Shown in pieces: positions 8,617-19,962 of a stretch of DNA of 64,000 nucleotides (its first letter is position 1; each line of letters starts with the position of its first letter). The notes under the pieces were generated by a model. The model ran no database searches and was not told the origin of the DNA. It saw only the letters and a list, made by a program, of their open reading frames with translations. The DNA is from Alistipes muris. GTDB taxonomy: Bacteria; Bacteroidota; Bacteroidia; Bacteroidales; Rikenellaceae. The position numbers were made by a program, and so were the translations under genes. The DNA is taken from the NCBI RefSeq assembly GCF_943193205.1, contig NZ_CALPDD010000001.1:247420-311419 (forward strand), in the 5' to 3' direction.

Positions 8617-9792
8617 CTACTCCAGTACTTGGACCTTGGCGGCGGCCGCTTTGGTCCGTTCGCGCAAGGCGTCGAGGTCGCTGCCCAGCGGCGCGTAGCT
8701 CACGACCACGCCCATTCGGCGACCGACGCGGGCCGAGGGCTTGCCGAAAATACGGATGTCGGTCTGCGGGCCGGCAGCCAGCGCGTCGCCGACACCCTCG
8801 TAACGGGGCGTTCCGGCGATGGCCTTTTCCGAAAGAATGACGGCGCTGGCACCCATGCGCTCGAACGTAATCGCAGGAATCGGAAGACCGAGCACTGCGC
8901 GCAGGTGCAGCTCGAATTCGTTGAGATTCTGCGTTCCGGCCAGCGTCACCATGCCCGTATCGTGCGGCCGGGGCGACAGCTCGGAGAAATAGACGCCGTT
9001 TTCGTGGCTGAGGAAGAATTCCACACCCCAGATGCCGGCGCCCGTCAGCGCTTCGGTGACGGCGGCAGCCATGCGCTGCGCCTCGGCGAGATGCTCGGGA
9101 GCAATCTGCGGCGACTGGAAACTCTCGCGATAGTCGCCGCCTTTCTGCACGTGGCCGATAGGCGGGCAGAAAAGCGTAGGGCCGTTCTTCTGCGTGACGG
9201 TCAGCAGCGTGATTTCGCTGTCGAACGCGATGAATTCCTCGACGATCAGTTCGCGGATGTCGCCGCGCGAACCCTCGCACCCGTAGTTCCACGCGTGCTC
9301 CAGTTCCTCGGGCCCCTTGACCACCGACTGCCCTTTGCCCGACGAGGACATAAGCGGCTTGACCACGCACGGGAATCCGATTCGGGCCGCGGCGCTGCAC
9401 AGCTCATCGTAGGACTTGGCGTAGAAATAGCGGGCGGTCTTGAGCCCCAGCTCTTTGGCCGCAAGGTCGCGGATGGCCTTGCGGTTCATGGTGAAATTGA
9501 CGGCCCGGGCGCTGGGCACCACCTGCACGCCCTGCCGCTCGATGTCGTAGAGACGTTCGGTGCGGATGGCCTCGATTTCGGGCACGATGATGTCGGGCCG
9601 GTGTTTGGCGACGGCTGCTTCGAGCGCATCGCCGTCGAGCATGTCGAACACCTCGCAGGCGTCGGCCACCTGCATGGCCGGAGCGCCGGGATACTTATCG
9701 CACGCAACGACGGTCCGACCGAGCCGCTGGGCGGCAATGACGAACTCTTTGCCCAATTCTCCCGAACCGAGCAACATGATTTTCCGAGTCAT
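8617..9792 (-). CDS. purT: Formate-dependent GAR transformylase PurT
   Basis: A 391-residue ATP-grasp enzyme that makes formyl-glycinamide ribonucleotide from GAR, formate and ATP in purine synthesis. The N-terminal GSGELGKE nucleotide-binding loop, the [11 protein letters not shown]-grasp loop near 160, and the [11 protein letters not shown] block near 285 are all present. Length matches E. coli PurT. It lies 6 nt downstream of the peptidyl-prolyl isomerase gene in the same direction, so the two are probably co-transcribed. Confidence 0.95.
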   Translation of the reverse strand: MTRKIMLLGSGELGKEFVIAAQRLGRTVVACDKYPGAPAMQVADACEVFDMLDGDALEAAVAKHRPDIIVPEIEAIRTERLYDIERQGVQVVPSARAVNFTMNRKAIRDLAAKELGLKTARYFYAKSYDELCSAAARIGFPCVVKPLMSSSGKGQSVVKGPEELEHAWNYGCEGSRGDIRELIVEEFIAFDSEITLLTVTQKNGPTLFCPPIGHVQKGGDYRESFQSPQIAPEHLAEAQRMAAAVTEALTGAGIWGVEFFLSHENGVYFSELSPRPHDTGMVTLAGTQNLNEFELHLRAVLGLPIPAITFERMGASAVILSEKAIAGTPRYEGVGDALAAGPQTDIRIFGKPSARVGRRMGVVVSYAPLGSDLDALRERTKAAAAKVQVLE

Positions 9793-9798
9793 GGCCTC

Positions 9799-10353
9799 CT
9801 ACTCTTCTACGATGCGGATGGAGAGAATCTTGTCGCCCGGGCGGATGTCGTCGATGACGTCGAGCCCCTCTACGACCTTGCCGAAACAAGTGTGGCGGCC
9901 GTCGAGGTGCTGCGTATTCTCGCGGTTGTGGCAGATGAAGAACTGCGAACCGCCCGTGTCCTTGCCTGCATGGGCCATCGACAGCACTCCGCGGTCGTGG
10001 TACTGACGCGGGGCCGAAGTCTCGCACTTGATGGTATAGCCGGGACCGCCCGTACCGTCGCCGCGCGGGCAGCCGCCCTGGATGACGAAATCGGGAATAA
10101 CGCGGTGGAACGTGAGCCCGTCGTAGAAATCGTGCGAGGCCAGCTCGACGAAGTTGGCCACGGTGCCGGGTGTTTCATGGGTGTACAATTCGGCTTTCAT
10201 CGTCCCTTTCTCGGTGGCGATGACGGCATACTGCTTTTTGTCGGACATATCGGGTAGTTGATTTGAATGGGCGGGGTGTTTCCTGCCGGAGCCCGAAATG
10301 CAGGCGGCACACAGCAACGGCAGAAGCAAGAAAAGCAGCAGGAGACGGTTCAT
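9799..10353 (-). CDS. Cyclophilin-type peptidyl-prolyl isomerase lipoprotein
   Basis: A 184-residue protein with a lipoprotein signal (hydrophobic 4-14, lipobox LCAAC with Cys18) and a cyclophilin domain. [21 protein letters not shown] and the LDGRHTCFG block are the active-site segments. It would catalyse proline isomerisation at the periplasmic face. An internal ATG at residue 36 could give a cytoplasmic form, but the lipobox supports the longer start. It is followed closely by purT. Confidence 0.9.
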   Translation of the reverse strand: MNRLLLLFLLLPLLCAACISGSGRKHPAHSNQLPDMSDKKQYAVIATEKGTMKAELYTHETPGTVANFVELASHDFYDGLTFHRVIPDFVIQGGCPRGDGTGGPGYTIKCETSAPRQYHDRGVLSMAHAGKDTGGSQFFICHNRENTQHLDGRHTCFGKVVEGLDVIDDIRPGDKILSIRIVEE

Positions 10354-10400
10354 GACAGAAGGTATCGGTTTCCGGAATTTTGAAGTCATTTGTCGCGACC

Positions 10401-10460
10401 GTAGCCTGCGGGGCGAACTTGCGAGCCTCCGCCGGCAGAGGCTGCGGCTCGCGCGGCTCC
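10401..10460. repeat. REP-like GC-rich hairpin repeat, copy 1
   Basis: A 33-nt core beginning TGCGAGCCTCCGC and ending GGCTGCGGCTCGC matches the copy at 19442-19507 at 28 of 33 positions, and both are preceded by CCGTAGCC. GCGAGCC and GGCTCGC form a 7-bp hairpin. It lies between the cyclophilin start and the tmRNA 3' end. Confidence 0.55.
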
Positions 10461-10557
10461 GAAGAAGCCGCATATCGGTCAACAAGAAAACGGGGCGAAA
10501 ATTCAAAAATCCGCGTCCGAGAAACATTCCGGAAAACCGGAGCGTTCCTCGCAGTCG

Positions 10558-10958
10558 TGGAGGTGGCGGGAGTCGAACCCGCGTCCAAACAGGGAACCCG
10601 AAAGCTTTCTACACGCTTAGTCGCCGTTTCGTCCTTCTACCCGGGTCTGGCAGGCGACGGCCTAACCCGGGTCCCAGTTCCTTGAGTTTCGCACACCGGC
10701 CGGAACGCTCCGGCGCACTATCTCCGAATTGATGATACCCCGTATGGAAGAGGATTAGGGAGCGGAACCCTCCTCCGGGATACTCGTCGCTGCGGCGCCT
10801 TGGCCGCGGCGATTAAGCCGATTTTCCTTGAAAATTAGGCAGCGAGTGCATAGCTGTTATTGCCATTTGTAGTTCGAGCGTCGGTATTTACGAGCCGCCG
10901 CACAGCGCTCGGCGTGCTTACAATCAAACTCTGCCTGCTGTCAAAACCGGGCACCCCC
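10558..10958 (-). ncRNA. ssrA: Transfer-messenger RNA (tmRNA)
   Basis: Read on the minus strand, the 5' end GGGGGTG (from 10958) pairs with the 3' CACCTCC (ending at 10559) to make the tRNA-like acceptor stem. The 5' region has the characteristic GGTTTTGACAGCAGGC, and the 3' part has a T arm with GGGTTCGACTCCC. The tag frame reads ARTTNGNNSYALAA then TAA, ending in the expected degradation signal; GCT as the resume codon is my inference. CCA is not encoded. It rescues stalled ribosomes and tags the peptides for proteolysis. Confidence 0.93.
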
Positions 10959-11120
10959 GAATCGGGCAACTGCAAAGCTGCAACTGAAAACAGGGCAAAA
11001 ATAATACATTATTTCGGATTTTCCGACTTTTTTACCCTCCGAAAGGCGTTTTTCCTCAAGCGCAGGCGGCGAATCCGATTTTTTTATTACCTTTACCCGT
11101 CCAAATCCGGAGCATCCAGA

Positions 11121-11855
11121 ATGAATCAGAAACCGGTCGTAAAATTTCGCAACGCAGCCATCTGCCACGCCGACGCCCGCGGATACAAGTCTGCCGGACG
11201 CTTGCTGCGCGAAAGCGAAATGGTGCTCTCGGGGGTCGATCTGGAGGTCGCCGCAGGCGAATTCGTCTACCTCATCGGCCGGGTCGGAAGCGGCAAAAGC
11301 ACCCTGCTGAAGACCCTCTACGCCGAAGTGCCGCTGCTGACGGGCGAGGGGCATATCGCCGGATTCAATCTGCGCAGGCTCCGGCGGCGCGACATCCCCT
11401 ACCTGCGCCGCCGCATCGGCATCGTATTCCAGGACTACCAGCTGCTGACCGACCGCAACGTGTTCATGAACCTTTATTATGTAATGAAGGCGACAGGCTG
11501 GAAGCGGAAGGCGGAAATCGCCGAACGCATCGAGCAGGTCCTGCGGCTGGTCGAGCTGGAGAACAAGAGCTATAAGATGCCCTACGAGCTTTCGGGCGGC
11601 GAGCAGCAGCGGCTTGTCATCGCCCGGGCGCTGCTGAACCGGCCCAAGGTGCTGCTGGCCGACGAACCGACGGGCAACCTCGACCCGGTGACGGCCGACG
11701 GCATCATGCAGCTGTTCCGCGAAATCGCCAAGAGCGGCTGCGCCGTGGTCATGTCGACGCACAACACGTCGCTTATCGAGAATTACCCTGCCCGCGCCAT
11801 CCTCTTTGCGTCGGGACAAATCCACGAAATCGACCTCGAAGCCGAACTCGGCTGA
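11121..11855 (+). CDS. ftsE: FtsE-type ABC ATPase
   Basis: A 244-residue ABC ATP-binding protein. Walker A is GRVGSGKST, the signature LSGGEQQR, and Walker B LLADEPTGNLD followed by the STHN switch. Size and sequence fit FtsE, the partner of the membrane protein FtsX in cell-wall hydrolase control at the division site. No ftsX is adjacent, which is common in Bacteroidetes. A variant -7 box TACCTTTA lies at 11088-11095. LolD-like ATPases are the main alternative. Confidence 0.82.
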   Translation: MNQKPVVKFRNAAICHADARGYKSAGRLLRESEMVLSGVDLEVAAGEFVYLIGRVGSGKSTLLKTLYAEVPLLTGEGHIAGFNLRRLRRRDIPYLRRRIGIVFQDYQLLTDRNVFMNLYYVMKATGWKRKAEIAERIEQVLRLVELENKSYKMPYELSGGEQQRLVIARALLNRPKVLLADEPTGNLDPVTADGIMQLFREIAKSGCAVVMSTHNTSLIENYPARAILFASGQIHEIDLEAELG

Positions 11856-11903
11856 CCGTGGGCACCGCAACAAAAAGGCGCATCCTAAACCAGGTCCGGG
11901 CGC

Positions 11904-13912
<2,009 letters not shown>

Positions 13913-13914
13913 AG

Positions 13915-13954
13915 AACGAAAGGATCGCCTTTGCAAGGTGGTCCTTCGTTTTTG
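13915..13954 (+). terminator. Terminator after gyrB
   Basis: AACGAAAGGA pairs with the downstream TCCTTCGTT, and an inner stem extends it; a T run follows. One small bulge is needed. Confidence 0.72.
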
Positions 13955-13981
13955 TATAACTACACCCTAATATCTCTGTCT

Positions 13982-14599
13982 ATGCAAGTTACGGTAATCG
14001 GAGTGGCCGGAGGAACCGGTTCGGGCAAGTCGACGCTGGTCAAGCGTCTGCAAGAGGCTTTCCAAGGCGACGACGTGGTGACCCTGTGCCACGACTACTA
14101 TTACAAGGCCCACCCCGAACTCACCTACGAGGAGCGGACGAAGCTCAACTACGACCATCCGCAGGCGTTCGACACGCAGATGCTCGTGGAGCACATCAAG
14201 GCGCTGAAAGAGAACGTGCCCATCCAGCACCCGCTCTATTCGTTCGTCGACCACGACCGTCTGCCCGAAACCGTAAGCGTGAAGCCCTCCAAGGTCATCA
14301 TCGTCGACGGTATTCTTATCTTCGAGAACAAGGAGCTGCGCGACCTGATGGACATCAAGGTGTTCGTCGATACCGACGCCGACATCCGCCTGGCGCGCCG
14401 CATCCTGCGCGACGTCTGCGACCGCGGCCGCACGATGCAGTCGGTCATTTCGCAGTATACCAACACGGTCAAGCCCATGCACGAAGAGTTCGTCGAGCCG
14501 TCGAAGAAGTACGCCGACGTCATCATCCCCGAGGGCGGATTCAATTCGGTCGCCGTGGCCATGCTGATTCAGAACATCAGTTCGCTCATCAACAAATAG
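13982..14599 (+). CDS. udk: Uridine kinase
   Basis: A 205-residue P-loop kinase that phosphorylates uridine and cytidine in pyrimidine salvage. The P loop GGTGSGKST is near residue 10, CHDYYYK follows in the substrate region, and RRILRDVCDRGRT forms the lid. Length is normal. ATG 13982 is chosen because the conserved N-terminus starts there; upstream codons overlap the gyrB terminator. Confidence 0.95.
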   Translation: MQVTVIGVAGGTGSGKSTLVKRLQEAFQGDDVVTLCHDYYYKAHPELTYEERTKLNYDHPQAFDTQMLVEHIKALKENVPIQHPLYSFVDHDRLPETVSVKPSKVIIVDGILIFENKELRDLMDIKVFVDTDADIRLARRILRDVCDRGRTMQSVISQYTNTVKPMHEEFVEPSKKYADVIIPEGGFNSVAVAMLIQNISSLINK

Positions 14600-14614
14600 C
14601 CGGAATCAAAACAT

Positions 14615-14650
14615 AAACAAGGCCGGACGCGCAAAGTCCGGCCTTGTTCG
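14615..14650. terminator. Bidirectional terminator between udk and the WG-repeat gene
   Basis: A 13-bp perfect stem, 14616-14628 with 14636-14648, has a 7-nt loop and A/T flanks on both sides. Confidence 0.85.
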
Positions 14651-14665
14651 TATCGTGTCGGGAGA

Positions 14666-15892
14666 CTACTTTTTGCTGTTTCTGAAAATGTTGAACGACC
14701 TCTCCATACCGTTCACTTCGGCGATACCGGCTTCTTTCCAGCTCTGCGTCTGAGCATCCCACTCCGAAAAAATCGTAATCCGGTCGTATTGGAACGGGAT
14801 AATCTGTCGGCCGCGTTTGTCGATAAGCCCGTAGCGCAGCAGGCCCGTCGAATCGGGAACAGCGGCTGTCATGTGTCCGTAGCGCCCGCTGTCATTCACA
14901 TCGTAAAGCGCATAGGGCAACCGGCGGTTGCCTGCCCTGTCGATCAGATAGAACGGGGCGAAATCGCTCTTGGAGAATTCGCTGACCAGCGCATAGCCGT
15001 CGCGGAACTCCCGGGCCGAAGCATATTGCGCCGCTATGACCTCCTCGCCGTCAGGGCTGATGAACCCGTAGCGCACTTCGCCGTCGATAACCCGGCCGAC
15101 CAGCGCCAGCCCCTCACGGAAATTCCGGACTTCATAATACCGGAACGGCACCACGGTCTTTCCGCAGGTGTCGATAACCCCCCATTTCGGGTAATATTTG
15201 CCTTCGACAGCCACGGCAGCGACCCCGTTCTGAAACGAATGGGCATCAACGAAGTCGAACGGAATCAAGACGTTGCCTTCGTAGTCCAGAAAACCGTACT
15301 TGCCCTTGAATTTCGGACTCGACATTGCCGTTTTTCCCTCGGTCCACGTGCCTTTGGCCGCGGCGATAAAGCCCTCGGCAGGCTTCATCAGCTGGCCGTA
15401 TTCGAGCGGCACGGCCACTTCGCCGTCCCGCGAAAGATACCCCCACTGCTCGGCGATGCCCTCCTTGCGCATCACTTTCAGCAAACCCTCTTTCGTCAGT
15501 TCCGCATTGTCGTATTCAATCGGAATCGCCGCCTGGCCCGAAAGGTCGATAAAACCGAATTTGCGGACATCGCGCTTGCCGATGCCGACCAGTGCCAGTC
15601 CCTGCGAAAAATCCGACGCATAGTCGAACTGCACGGGAATGACATCCTTGCCGAGCGTGTCCGCATAACCGAATCGCATGCCGACGACGAATCCTCCGAT
15701 TCGGGGTCCCGGCGCATCGTTGGGCGAAACCACCATCAGACCGTCGTGAGGCCGGCCGACATAACGGTATTTGTTCTTCAGTTTGCGGAGCGTCTGCGGA
15801 GACTGGGCCGAAACGGCGCAGGTCAGGACGAGCGCACCCGCCGCCAAGAGGAGATAACGTAGGGCTTTCATAAGACAATCGTTCTTTTTCAT
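14666..15892 (-). CDS. WG-repeat protein, exported
   Basis: A 408-residue protein with a signal peptide ending VSAQ near residue 30, then at least six WG/KWG-type repeats of about 45-55 residues. Examples are KYGFLDYEGNVLIPF, KWGVIDTCGKTVVPF and RYGLIDKRGRQIIPF. Such repeats form beta-rich scaffolds; no enzymatic motif is seen and the role is unknown. An internal ATG at 15871 would also give a good signal peptide. It lies 38 nt downstream of mutS on the same strand and may be read from the mutS promoter. Confidence 0.85.
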   Translation of the reverse strand: MKKNDCLMKALRYLLLAAGALVLTCAVSAQSPQTLRKLKNKYRYVGRPHDGLMVVSPNDAPGPRIGGFVVGMRFGYADTLGKDVIPVQFDYASDFSQGLALVGIGKRDVRKFGFIDLSGQAAIPIEYDNAELTKEGLLKVMRKEGIAEQWGYLSRDGEVAVPLEYGQLMKPAEGFIAAAKGTWTEGKTAMSSPKFKGKYGFLDYEGNVLIPFDFVDAHSFQNGVAAVAVEGKYYPKWGVIDTCGKTVVPFRYYEVRNFREGLALVGRVIDGEVRYGFISPDGEEVIAAQYASAREFRDGYALVSEFSKSDFAPFYLIDRAGNRRLPYALYDVNDSGRYGHMTAAVPDSTGLLRYGLIDKRGRQIIPFQYDRITIFSEWDAQTQSWKEAGIAEVNGMERSFNIFRNSKK

Positions 15893-15930
15893 GCAGGTTT
15901 TCTCGCCTTGGCACAGCCAGCAGGAAACGT

Positions 15931-18612
15931 TCAGATTCCTGCTATCTTCTTGATTTCATTGAGCTTGTTGAGCGCCTCGATGGGAGTGAGGGCGTCGAGG
16001 TCGAGCCCCTTGATCTGGTCGCGTATCTGCACCAGCACCGGGTCGTCGAGCTGGAACATCGACAGCTGCATGTTCTGCGGGCTGTTTTCGGCCGCTTCGC
16101 GCACCGACTGGGCCGAGGGCTTGCGGCTGCCGCGCTCCTTGAGACTGCGGTTCGGCACAATCTGGTTGTTGCCGTAGACCAGTTCGAGGTTGCGCAGTAT
16201 CTCGTCGGCCCGCGACACGACCGAGGTCGGCATGCCCGCCATCCGGGCCACATGGATACCGAACGAATGCTCGGTCCCGCCCCGTTCGAGCTTGCGCAGG
16301 AAAACAATCTGATTGCCCATCTCCTTGACCGCCACGTGGTAGTTCTTCACGCGCGGGCACATCTGTTCCATTTCGTTGAGCTCGTGGTAGTGCGTGGCGA
16401 AAAGCGTTTTGGCGTGGGCCGTGGGATGATTGTGGAGGTATTCGACCATCGCCCAGGCAATGGAGATGCCGTCGTAGGTGCTTGTACCCCGGCCGATTTC
16501 GTCCAGCAGCACGATACTGCGGTCGGAAATGTTGTTGAGAATGCTGGCCGATTCGAGCATTTCGACCATGAAGGTCGATTCGCCCTGCGAAATGTTGTCC
16601 GAAGCGCCCACACGGGTGAAAATCTTGTCGACCACACCGATATGGGCCGACTTGGCCGGGACGAACGAGCCGATTTGCGCCATCAGAATGATAAGGGCCG
16701 TCTGCCGCAGCAAGGCCGATTTACCCGACATGTTGGGACCCGTAATCATGACGATCTGCTGCTGCTTGTCGTCGAGCATGATGTCGTTGGGAATATACTC
16801 CTCGCCCACGGGCATGGTGGTTTCGATGACCGGATGGCGCCCCTGCTTGATTTCGATGCGCTTGCCCTCGTCGAGCACGGGCCGCACATAGCGGCGCTCG
16901 CAAGCAATCCGCGCGAACGATTGCAGGCAGTCGATGCGGGCAACGGTCATGGCGCTGGTCTGCAACGTCTTGAGCGTCGTGCGGATATAGCCGATAAGTT
17001 CGTTGTAGATGCGCTGTTCGAGCACGAGCATCTTCTCCTCGGCGCCAAGAATCTTCTCCTCGTATTCCTTGAGTTCTTCGGTGATGTAGCGTTCGGCGTT
17101 GGCAAGGGTCTGCTTGCGTATCCACGTGTCGGGCACCTTGTCCTTGTGGGTGTTGCGCACCTCGATATAATAGCCGAAAACGTTGTTGTAGCTCAGCCGG
17201 AGCGACGGGATTCCGGTCGCCTCGCTCTCGCGCTGCTGGATTTTGGCCAGGTAGTCCTTGCCGTGAAGCGCTATGCGGCGCAGGTCGTCGAGTTCGGGGT
17301 CGACCCCGTCGGCAATGACGCCGCCTTTCTGAATCTGGTTGTTCTGCGGGTCGGGGTAGATTTCGCGGGCGATGCGGTCGCGCACCTCGGCCAGGGTGTC
17401 GAGCTGCCGGGACAATCCCCGCATCCGGGGCTGGTCGGCCTGCTCCAGCAGGCGTTTCAGTTCCTCGATGGCCGTCAGCGAATTTTTGAGCTGTACCAGT
17501 TCGCGGGGCGTCACCTTGGCGGCGGCTATGCGCGACGCGATACGCTCCAGGTCCCCGATAAGGGTCACCTGCGCCCGCACCGTCTCGCTGAAATCGGCCT
17601 GCTGCGTGAAGTATTCCACGATGTCGAGCCGCTCGTTGATGGCCATGGGATTCTTGATGGGCATGGCAATCCACCGCTTCAGCATCCGCCCGCCCATCGG
17701 CGTGAGGGTCCGGTCGATGGCTTCGGCGAAACTGCCCTTTTCGCGGGCGCCGTTGGAAGCGAAAAGTTCCAGATTGCGGATGGTGAACTTGTCTATCCAC
17801 ACGAAATCTTCCTGGTCGAGCCGCGCAATGGACTTGATGTGTGCGATGTCGCGGTGTTCGGTGAACTCGAGGTAGTGGAGAATGGCTCCGGCAGCCGACA
17901 CGCCCCCGGTGAACTGGTCGATGCCGAAGCCTTTGAGCGACTTGGTGCCGAACTGCTTGCAGAGCTTTTCGCGGTTCACTTCCTCCGAAAAGACCCATTC
18001 GTCGAGCTTGTAGGTATAGAGCCGCGAGCCGAAAGCCCCGGCGAACCGGTCCTCGTAACCGCGCTGGAAAATGACCTCCTTGGGCGCGAGATTGGAAATC
18101 AGCTTGTCTACATAGGTGTCCGAACCCTCGGCAACATAGAATTCGCCCGTCGAAATATCGAGAAAGGCGACGCCCGTGAGCTTGGGTCCGAAGAAAACCG
18201 ACGCAAGGTAGGTGTTCTCCTTGTTGGAGAGGATGTTGTCGCCCATGACCACACCGGGCGTGACGAGTTCGATGACCCCGCGCTTGACCAGCCCCTTGAC
18301 CGTCTTGGGGTCTTCCAGCTGTTCGCAGATGGCTACCCGTTCTCCGGCGCGAACCAGCTTGGGCAGGTAGGTGTCGATGGCATGATAGGGAAAACCGGCC
18401 AGTTCGACGAACGAAGCCGACCCGTTGGCCCGCCGCGTAAGCGTGATGCCCAGAATGCCGCTGGCCTTGATGGCGTCTTCGCCGAAGGTTTCGTAGAAGT
18501 CGCCGACCCGGAACAGCAGCACGGCATCGGGATGCACCGCCTTGATTGCATAGTATTGCTTCATGAGCGGGGTTTCCACGTACTTCTTGTCTGTTTTCTT
18601 TTCGGAAGCCAC
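15931..18612 (-). CDS. mutS: DNA mismatch repair protein MutS
   Basis: An 893-residue mismatch sensor. The N-terminal mismatch-binding domain has GDFYETF with the Phe-x-Glu pair. Connector, lever and clamp domains follow. The ATPase domain has Walker A GPNMSGKS, Walker [15 protein letters not shown] and a conserved FATHYHEL. The C-terminal tail is extended. A strong promoter precedes it, and the gene upstream is another base-repair protein, making a small DNA-repair group. Confidence 0.97.
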   Translation of the reverse strand: MASEKKTDKKYVETPLMKQYYAIKAVHPDAVLLFRVGDFYETFGEDAIKASGILGITLTRRANGSASFVELAGFPYHAIDTYLPKLVRAGERVAICEQLEDPKTVKGLVKRGVIELVTPGVVMGDNILSNKENTYLASVFFGPKLTGVAFLDISTGEFYVAEGSDTYVDKLISNLAPKEVIFQRGYEDRFAGAFGSRLYTYKLDEWVFSEEVNREKLCKQFGTKSLKGFGIDQFTGGVSAAGAILHYLEFTEHRDIAHIKSIARLDQEDFVWIDKFTIRNLELFASNGAREKGSFAEAIDRTLTPMGGRMLKRWIAMPIKNPMAINERLDIVEYFTQQADFSETVRAQVTLIGDLERIASRIAAAKVTPRELVQLKNSLTAIEELKRLLEQADQPRMRGLSRQLDTLAEVRDRIAREIYPDPQNNQIQKGGVIADGVDPELDDLRRIALHGKDYLAKIQQRESEATGIPSLRLSYNNVFGYYIEVRNTHKDKVPDTWIRKQTLANAERYITEELKEYEEKILGAEEKMLVLEQRIYNELIGYIRTTLKTLQTSAMTVARIDCLQSFARIACERRYVRPVLDEGKRIEIKQGRHPVIETTMPVGEEYIPNDIMLDDKQQQIVMITGPNMSGKSALLRQTALIILMAQIGSFVPAKSAHIGVVDKIFTRVGASDNISQGESTFMVEMLESASILNNISDRSIVLLDEIGRGTSTYDGISIAWAMVEYLHNHPTAHAKTLFATHYHELNEMEQMCPRVKNYHVAVKEMGNQIVFLRKLERGGTEHSFGIHVARMAGMPTSVVSRADEILRNLELVYGNNQIVPNRSLKERGSRKPSAQSVREAAENSPQNMQLSMFQLDDPVLVQIRDQIKGLDLDALTPIEALNKLNEIKKIAGI

Positions 18613-18642
18613 AATAGGATATTGTATATAAATTCAATCAAG

Positions 18643-18673
18643 CAAAGATAACGGAATTTGGCAACTCCGCAAA
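18643..18673 (-). promoter_or_regulatory. mutS promoter
   Basis: On the minus strand TTTG (18670-18673), 19 nt, then TATCTTTG (18643-18650). The mutS ATG lies 30 nt downstream. Confidence 0.75.
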
Positions 18674-18724
18674 ACCGGGTGAAATATTTTTCGGCCTTTT
18701 GCGGTCCGCACCGCTTTAGGTAGG

Positions 18725-19315
18725 TCAGATTATCCCGCAGTCGGTGAATACCTTACGGTAGAATTCGGCTTTCCATTCGACGGGCCGGGGATAGGCGCGC
18801 GAAGAAGAAGGCATCCGCCACAAGCGCATGCGGCGCCCGGCGAAATCGAACTCCACGAAACCGCCGACCGGCGGTTCGTCGCAACCCGTAATGGAACGCA
18901 GCGTATCGGTCGCTTTCTGCCCGGTAGTGACGATCGACCGGCAGGCCGGAATCCGGGCCAGCAGCGCCGCCAGATCGACATCGCGCACTACTTGAAGAAA
19001 ATTGTCCGATGCGTTGTCTTTCAGCCGGATGACCTCGGCTGCGGTGTCGTAGAGCGCAATCCCCCGCTCTCGGCAGAAAGCCTCGATCCGCTCCTTGTCG
19101 AAACGCTTCGCATCGGGCATCAGAAAATGGGTCTTGTCGCCCGTGGCCAAGTAGCCGACGATGCGCCACATGTCATTTTGCAGATTGGGATAAAAGAACT
19201 CCATCGACCAGCGGTGGCGCTGCGGCGGGAAACTGCCCAGCATCAGCAGACGGGCGTTTTCGGGCAGGAAAGGTTCGAGCGGATGGCGTTCGCCAGGATT
19301 ATCGTTCGGTTTCAT
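18725..19315 (-). CDS. Uracil-DNA glycosylase superfamily protein
   Basis: A 196-residue protein with the two superfamily signatures: LLMLGSFPPQ near 30, equivalent to the water-activating loop, and RMPSSSRAYP near 172, equivalent to the DNA-intercalating loop. VTTGQKAT lies between. Relatives include hypoxanthine and mismatch-specific uracil glycosylases, so it probably removes deaminated bases from DNA; the exact lesion is not fixed by sequence. Its ATG is 5 nt after the -7 box of a dispersed promoter element, so the mRNA would be nearly leaderless. Confidence 0.8.
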   Translation of the reverse strand: MKPNDNPGERHPLEPFLPENARLLMLGSFPPQRHRWSMEFFYPNLQNDMWRIVGYLATGDKTHFLMPDAKRFDKERIEAFCRERGIALYDTAAEVIRLKDNASDNFLQVVRDVDLAALLARIPACRSIVTTGQKATDTLRSITGCDEPPVGGFVEFDFAGRRMRLWRMPSSSRAYPRPVEWKAEFYRKVFTDCGII

Positions 19316-19320
19316 TCGGA

Positions 19321-19386
19321 CAAAGATACGAATAAGCCGAGCGCAATGCCAAATTTATTTGAGCATTGCCGAGGCGGAAGTATCTA
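19321..19386 (-). repeat. 64-bp hairpin/promoter element, copy B
   Basis: On the minus strand it runs from AGATA (near 19385) to TATCTTTG (19321-19328). The hairpin has arms GCAATGCTCAAAT and ATTTGGCATTGC with the same bulged T as copy A. Three base pairs differ from copy A by paired changes. The right arm supplies TTTG (19350-19353), 21 nt from the -7 box, which drives the glycosylase gene. Confidence 0.62.
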
Positions 19387-19441
19387 AGACGGAGTCAAAG
19401 ATACGAAAATAAGGTCAAAATTGAATGGTTCAAAACGGGCC

Positions 19442-19507
19442 GTAGCCAGCGGTGGCGAGACACGAAGTGCGAGCCTCCGCATCCGGGGGCTGCGGCTCGC
19501 CCGACCC
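19442..19507. repeat. REP-like GC-rich hairpin repeat, copy 2
   Basis: Second copy of the element at 10401-10460. The core TGCGAGCCTCCGC ... GGCTGCGGCTCGC has the same length and lies in intergenic DNA before the leucine-rich-repeat gene. Confidence 0.55.
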
Positions 19508-19607
19508 CAAGGATCGGATAATCGACACGAAACAAAGCCCACTGCGTCCGCAGCGGATAACCCCGAAAAATAATCCGGATTTTTGCCTGCAATATCCCGC
19601 AGAGTGC

Positions 19608-19638
19608 TTGTTCGTTGGGAAAATATTTTCTATTTTTG
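19608..19638 (+). promoter_or_regulatory. Promoter of the structured leader and LRR lipoprotein
   Basis: TTG (19608-19610), 20 nt, then TATTTTTG (19631-19638). Transcription would start near 19645, giving a 5' untranslated region of about 318 nt. Confidence 0.7.
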
Positions 19639-19644
19639 CGGTGC

Positions 19645-19962
19645 TGACGGCTTTTGCCCGCAGCGACATATTTGAAAGTGTTTTCGCACTGTCCTTAACG
19701 GAAAATGTAGCAGTTTTCAAAGTAGCAGGACAACGAACAGCACTCTTTTTCTTGTTTAGATTATGCGGTGGGCGCTTCTGCGCCTTATGTTCCATATCTA
19801 TTCAAGTGTGGGGTATTGCATCGTTTATTGTTACTTAGGTCCTGCTACAACCTTCCGTTAGATAGACGAAATCGGCTCCACACTTTCTTTTTGCGCATAT
19901 CCCGCCGCATAGGAGTTGTACGGCAATAGAATTTGAACACAAGAACTCAAATTTATATTGCT
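19645..19962 (+). ncRNA. Candidate structured leader RNA with a predicted pseudoknot
   Basis: A 318-nt untranslated region with several long complementary segments. TAACGGAA (19696-19703) pairs with TTCCGTTA (19853-19860). GTAGCAGGAC (19722-19731) pairs with GTCCTGCTAC (19839-19848) inside it. AAGTGTGGGG (19804-19813) lies in that inner loop and pairs with 19876-19885 outside both stems, which makes a pseudoknot. A GGCGC-TTCT-GCGCC hairpin (19771-19784) and a 13-bp hairpin ending one nt before the ATG (19923-19961) add to it. A 32-codon reading frame at 19763-19861 is also present. No known riboswitch class was recognised. Confidence 0.55.

Noticed and set aside
10298..10732. Open frames across the tmRNA 3' end
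   Set aside because: They run through the tRNA-like domain of tmRNA and have no protein-family features.
16252..18651. 799-codon plus-strand frame opposite mutS
   Set aside because: Pure antisense shadow; mutS has complete motifs and a promoter.
19452..19838. 128-codon frame in the leader region
   Set aside because: It crosses the REP-like repeat, the promoter and RNA stems; no domain, no ribosome-binding site. The segment is better explained as untranslated leader.
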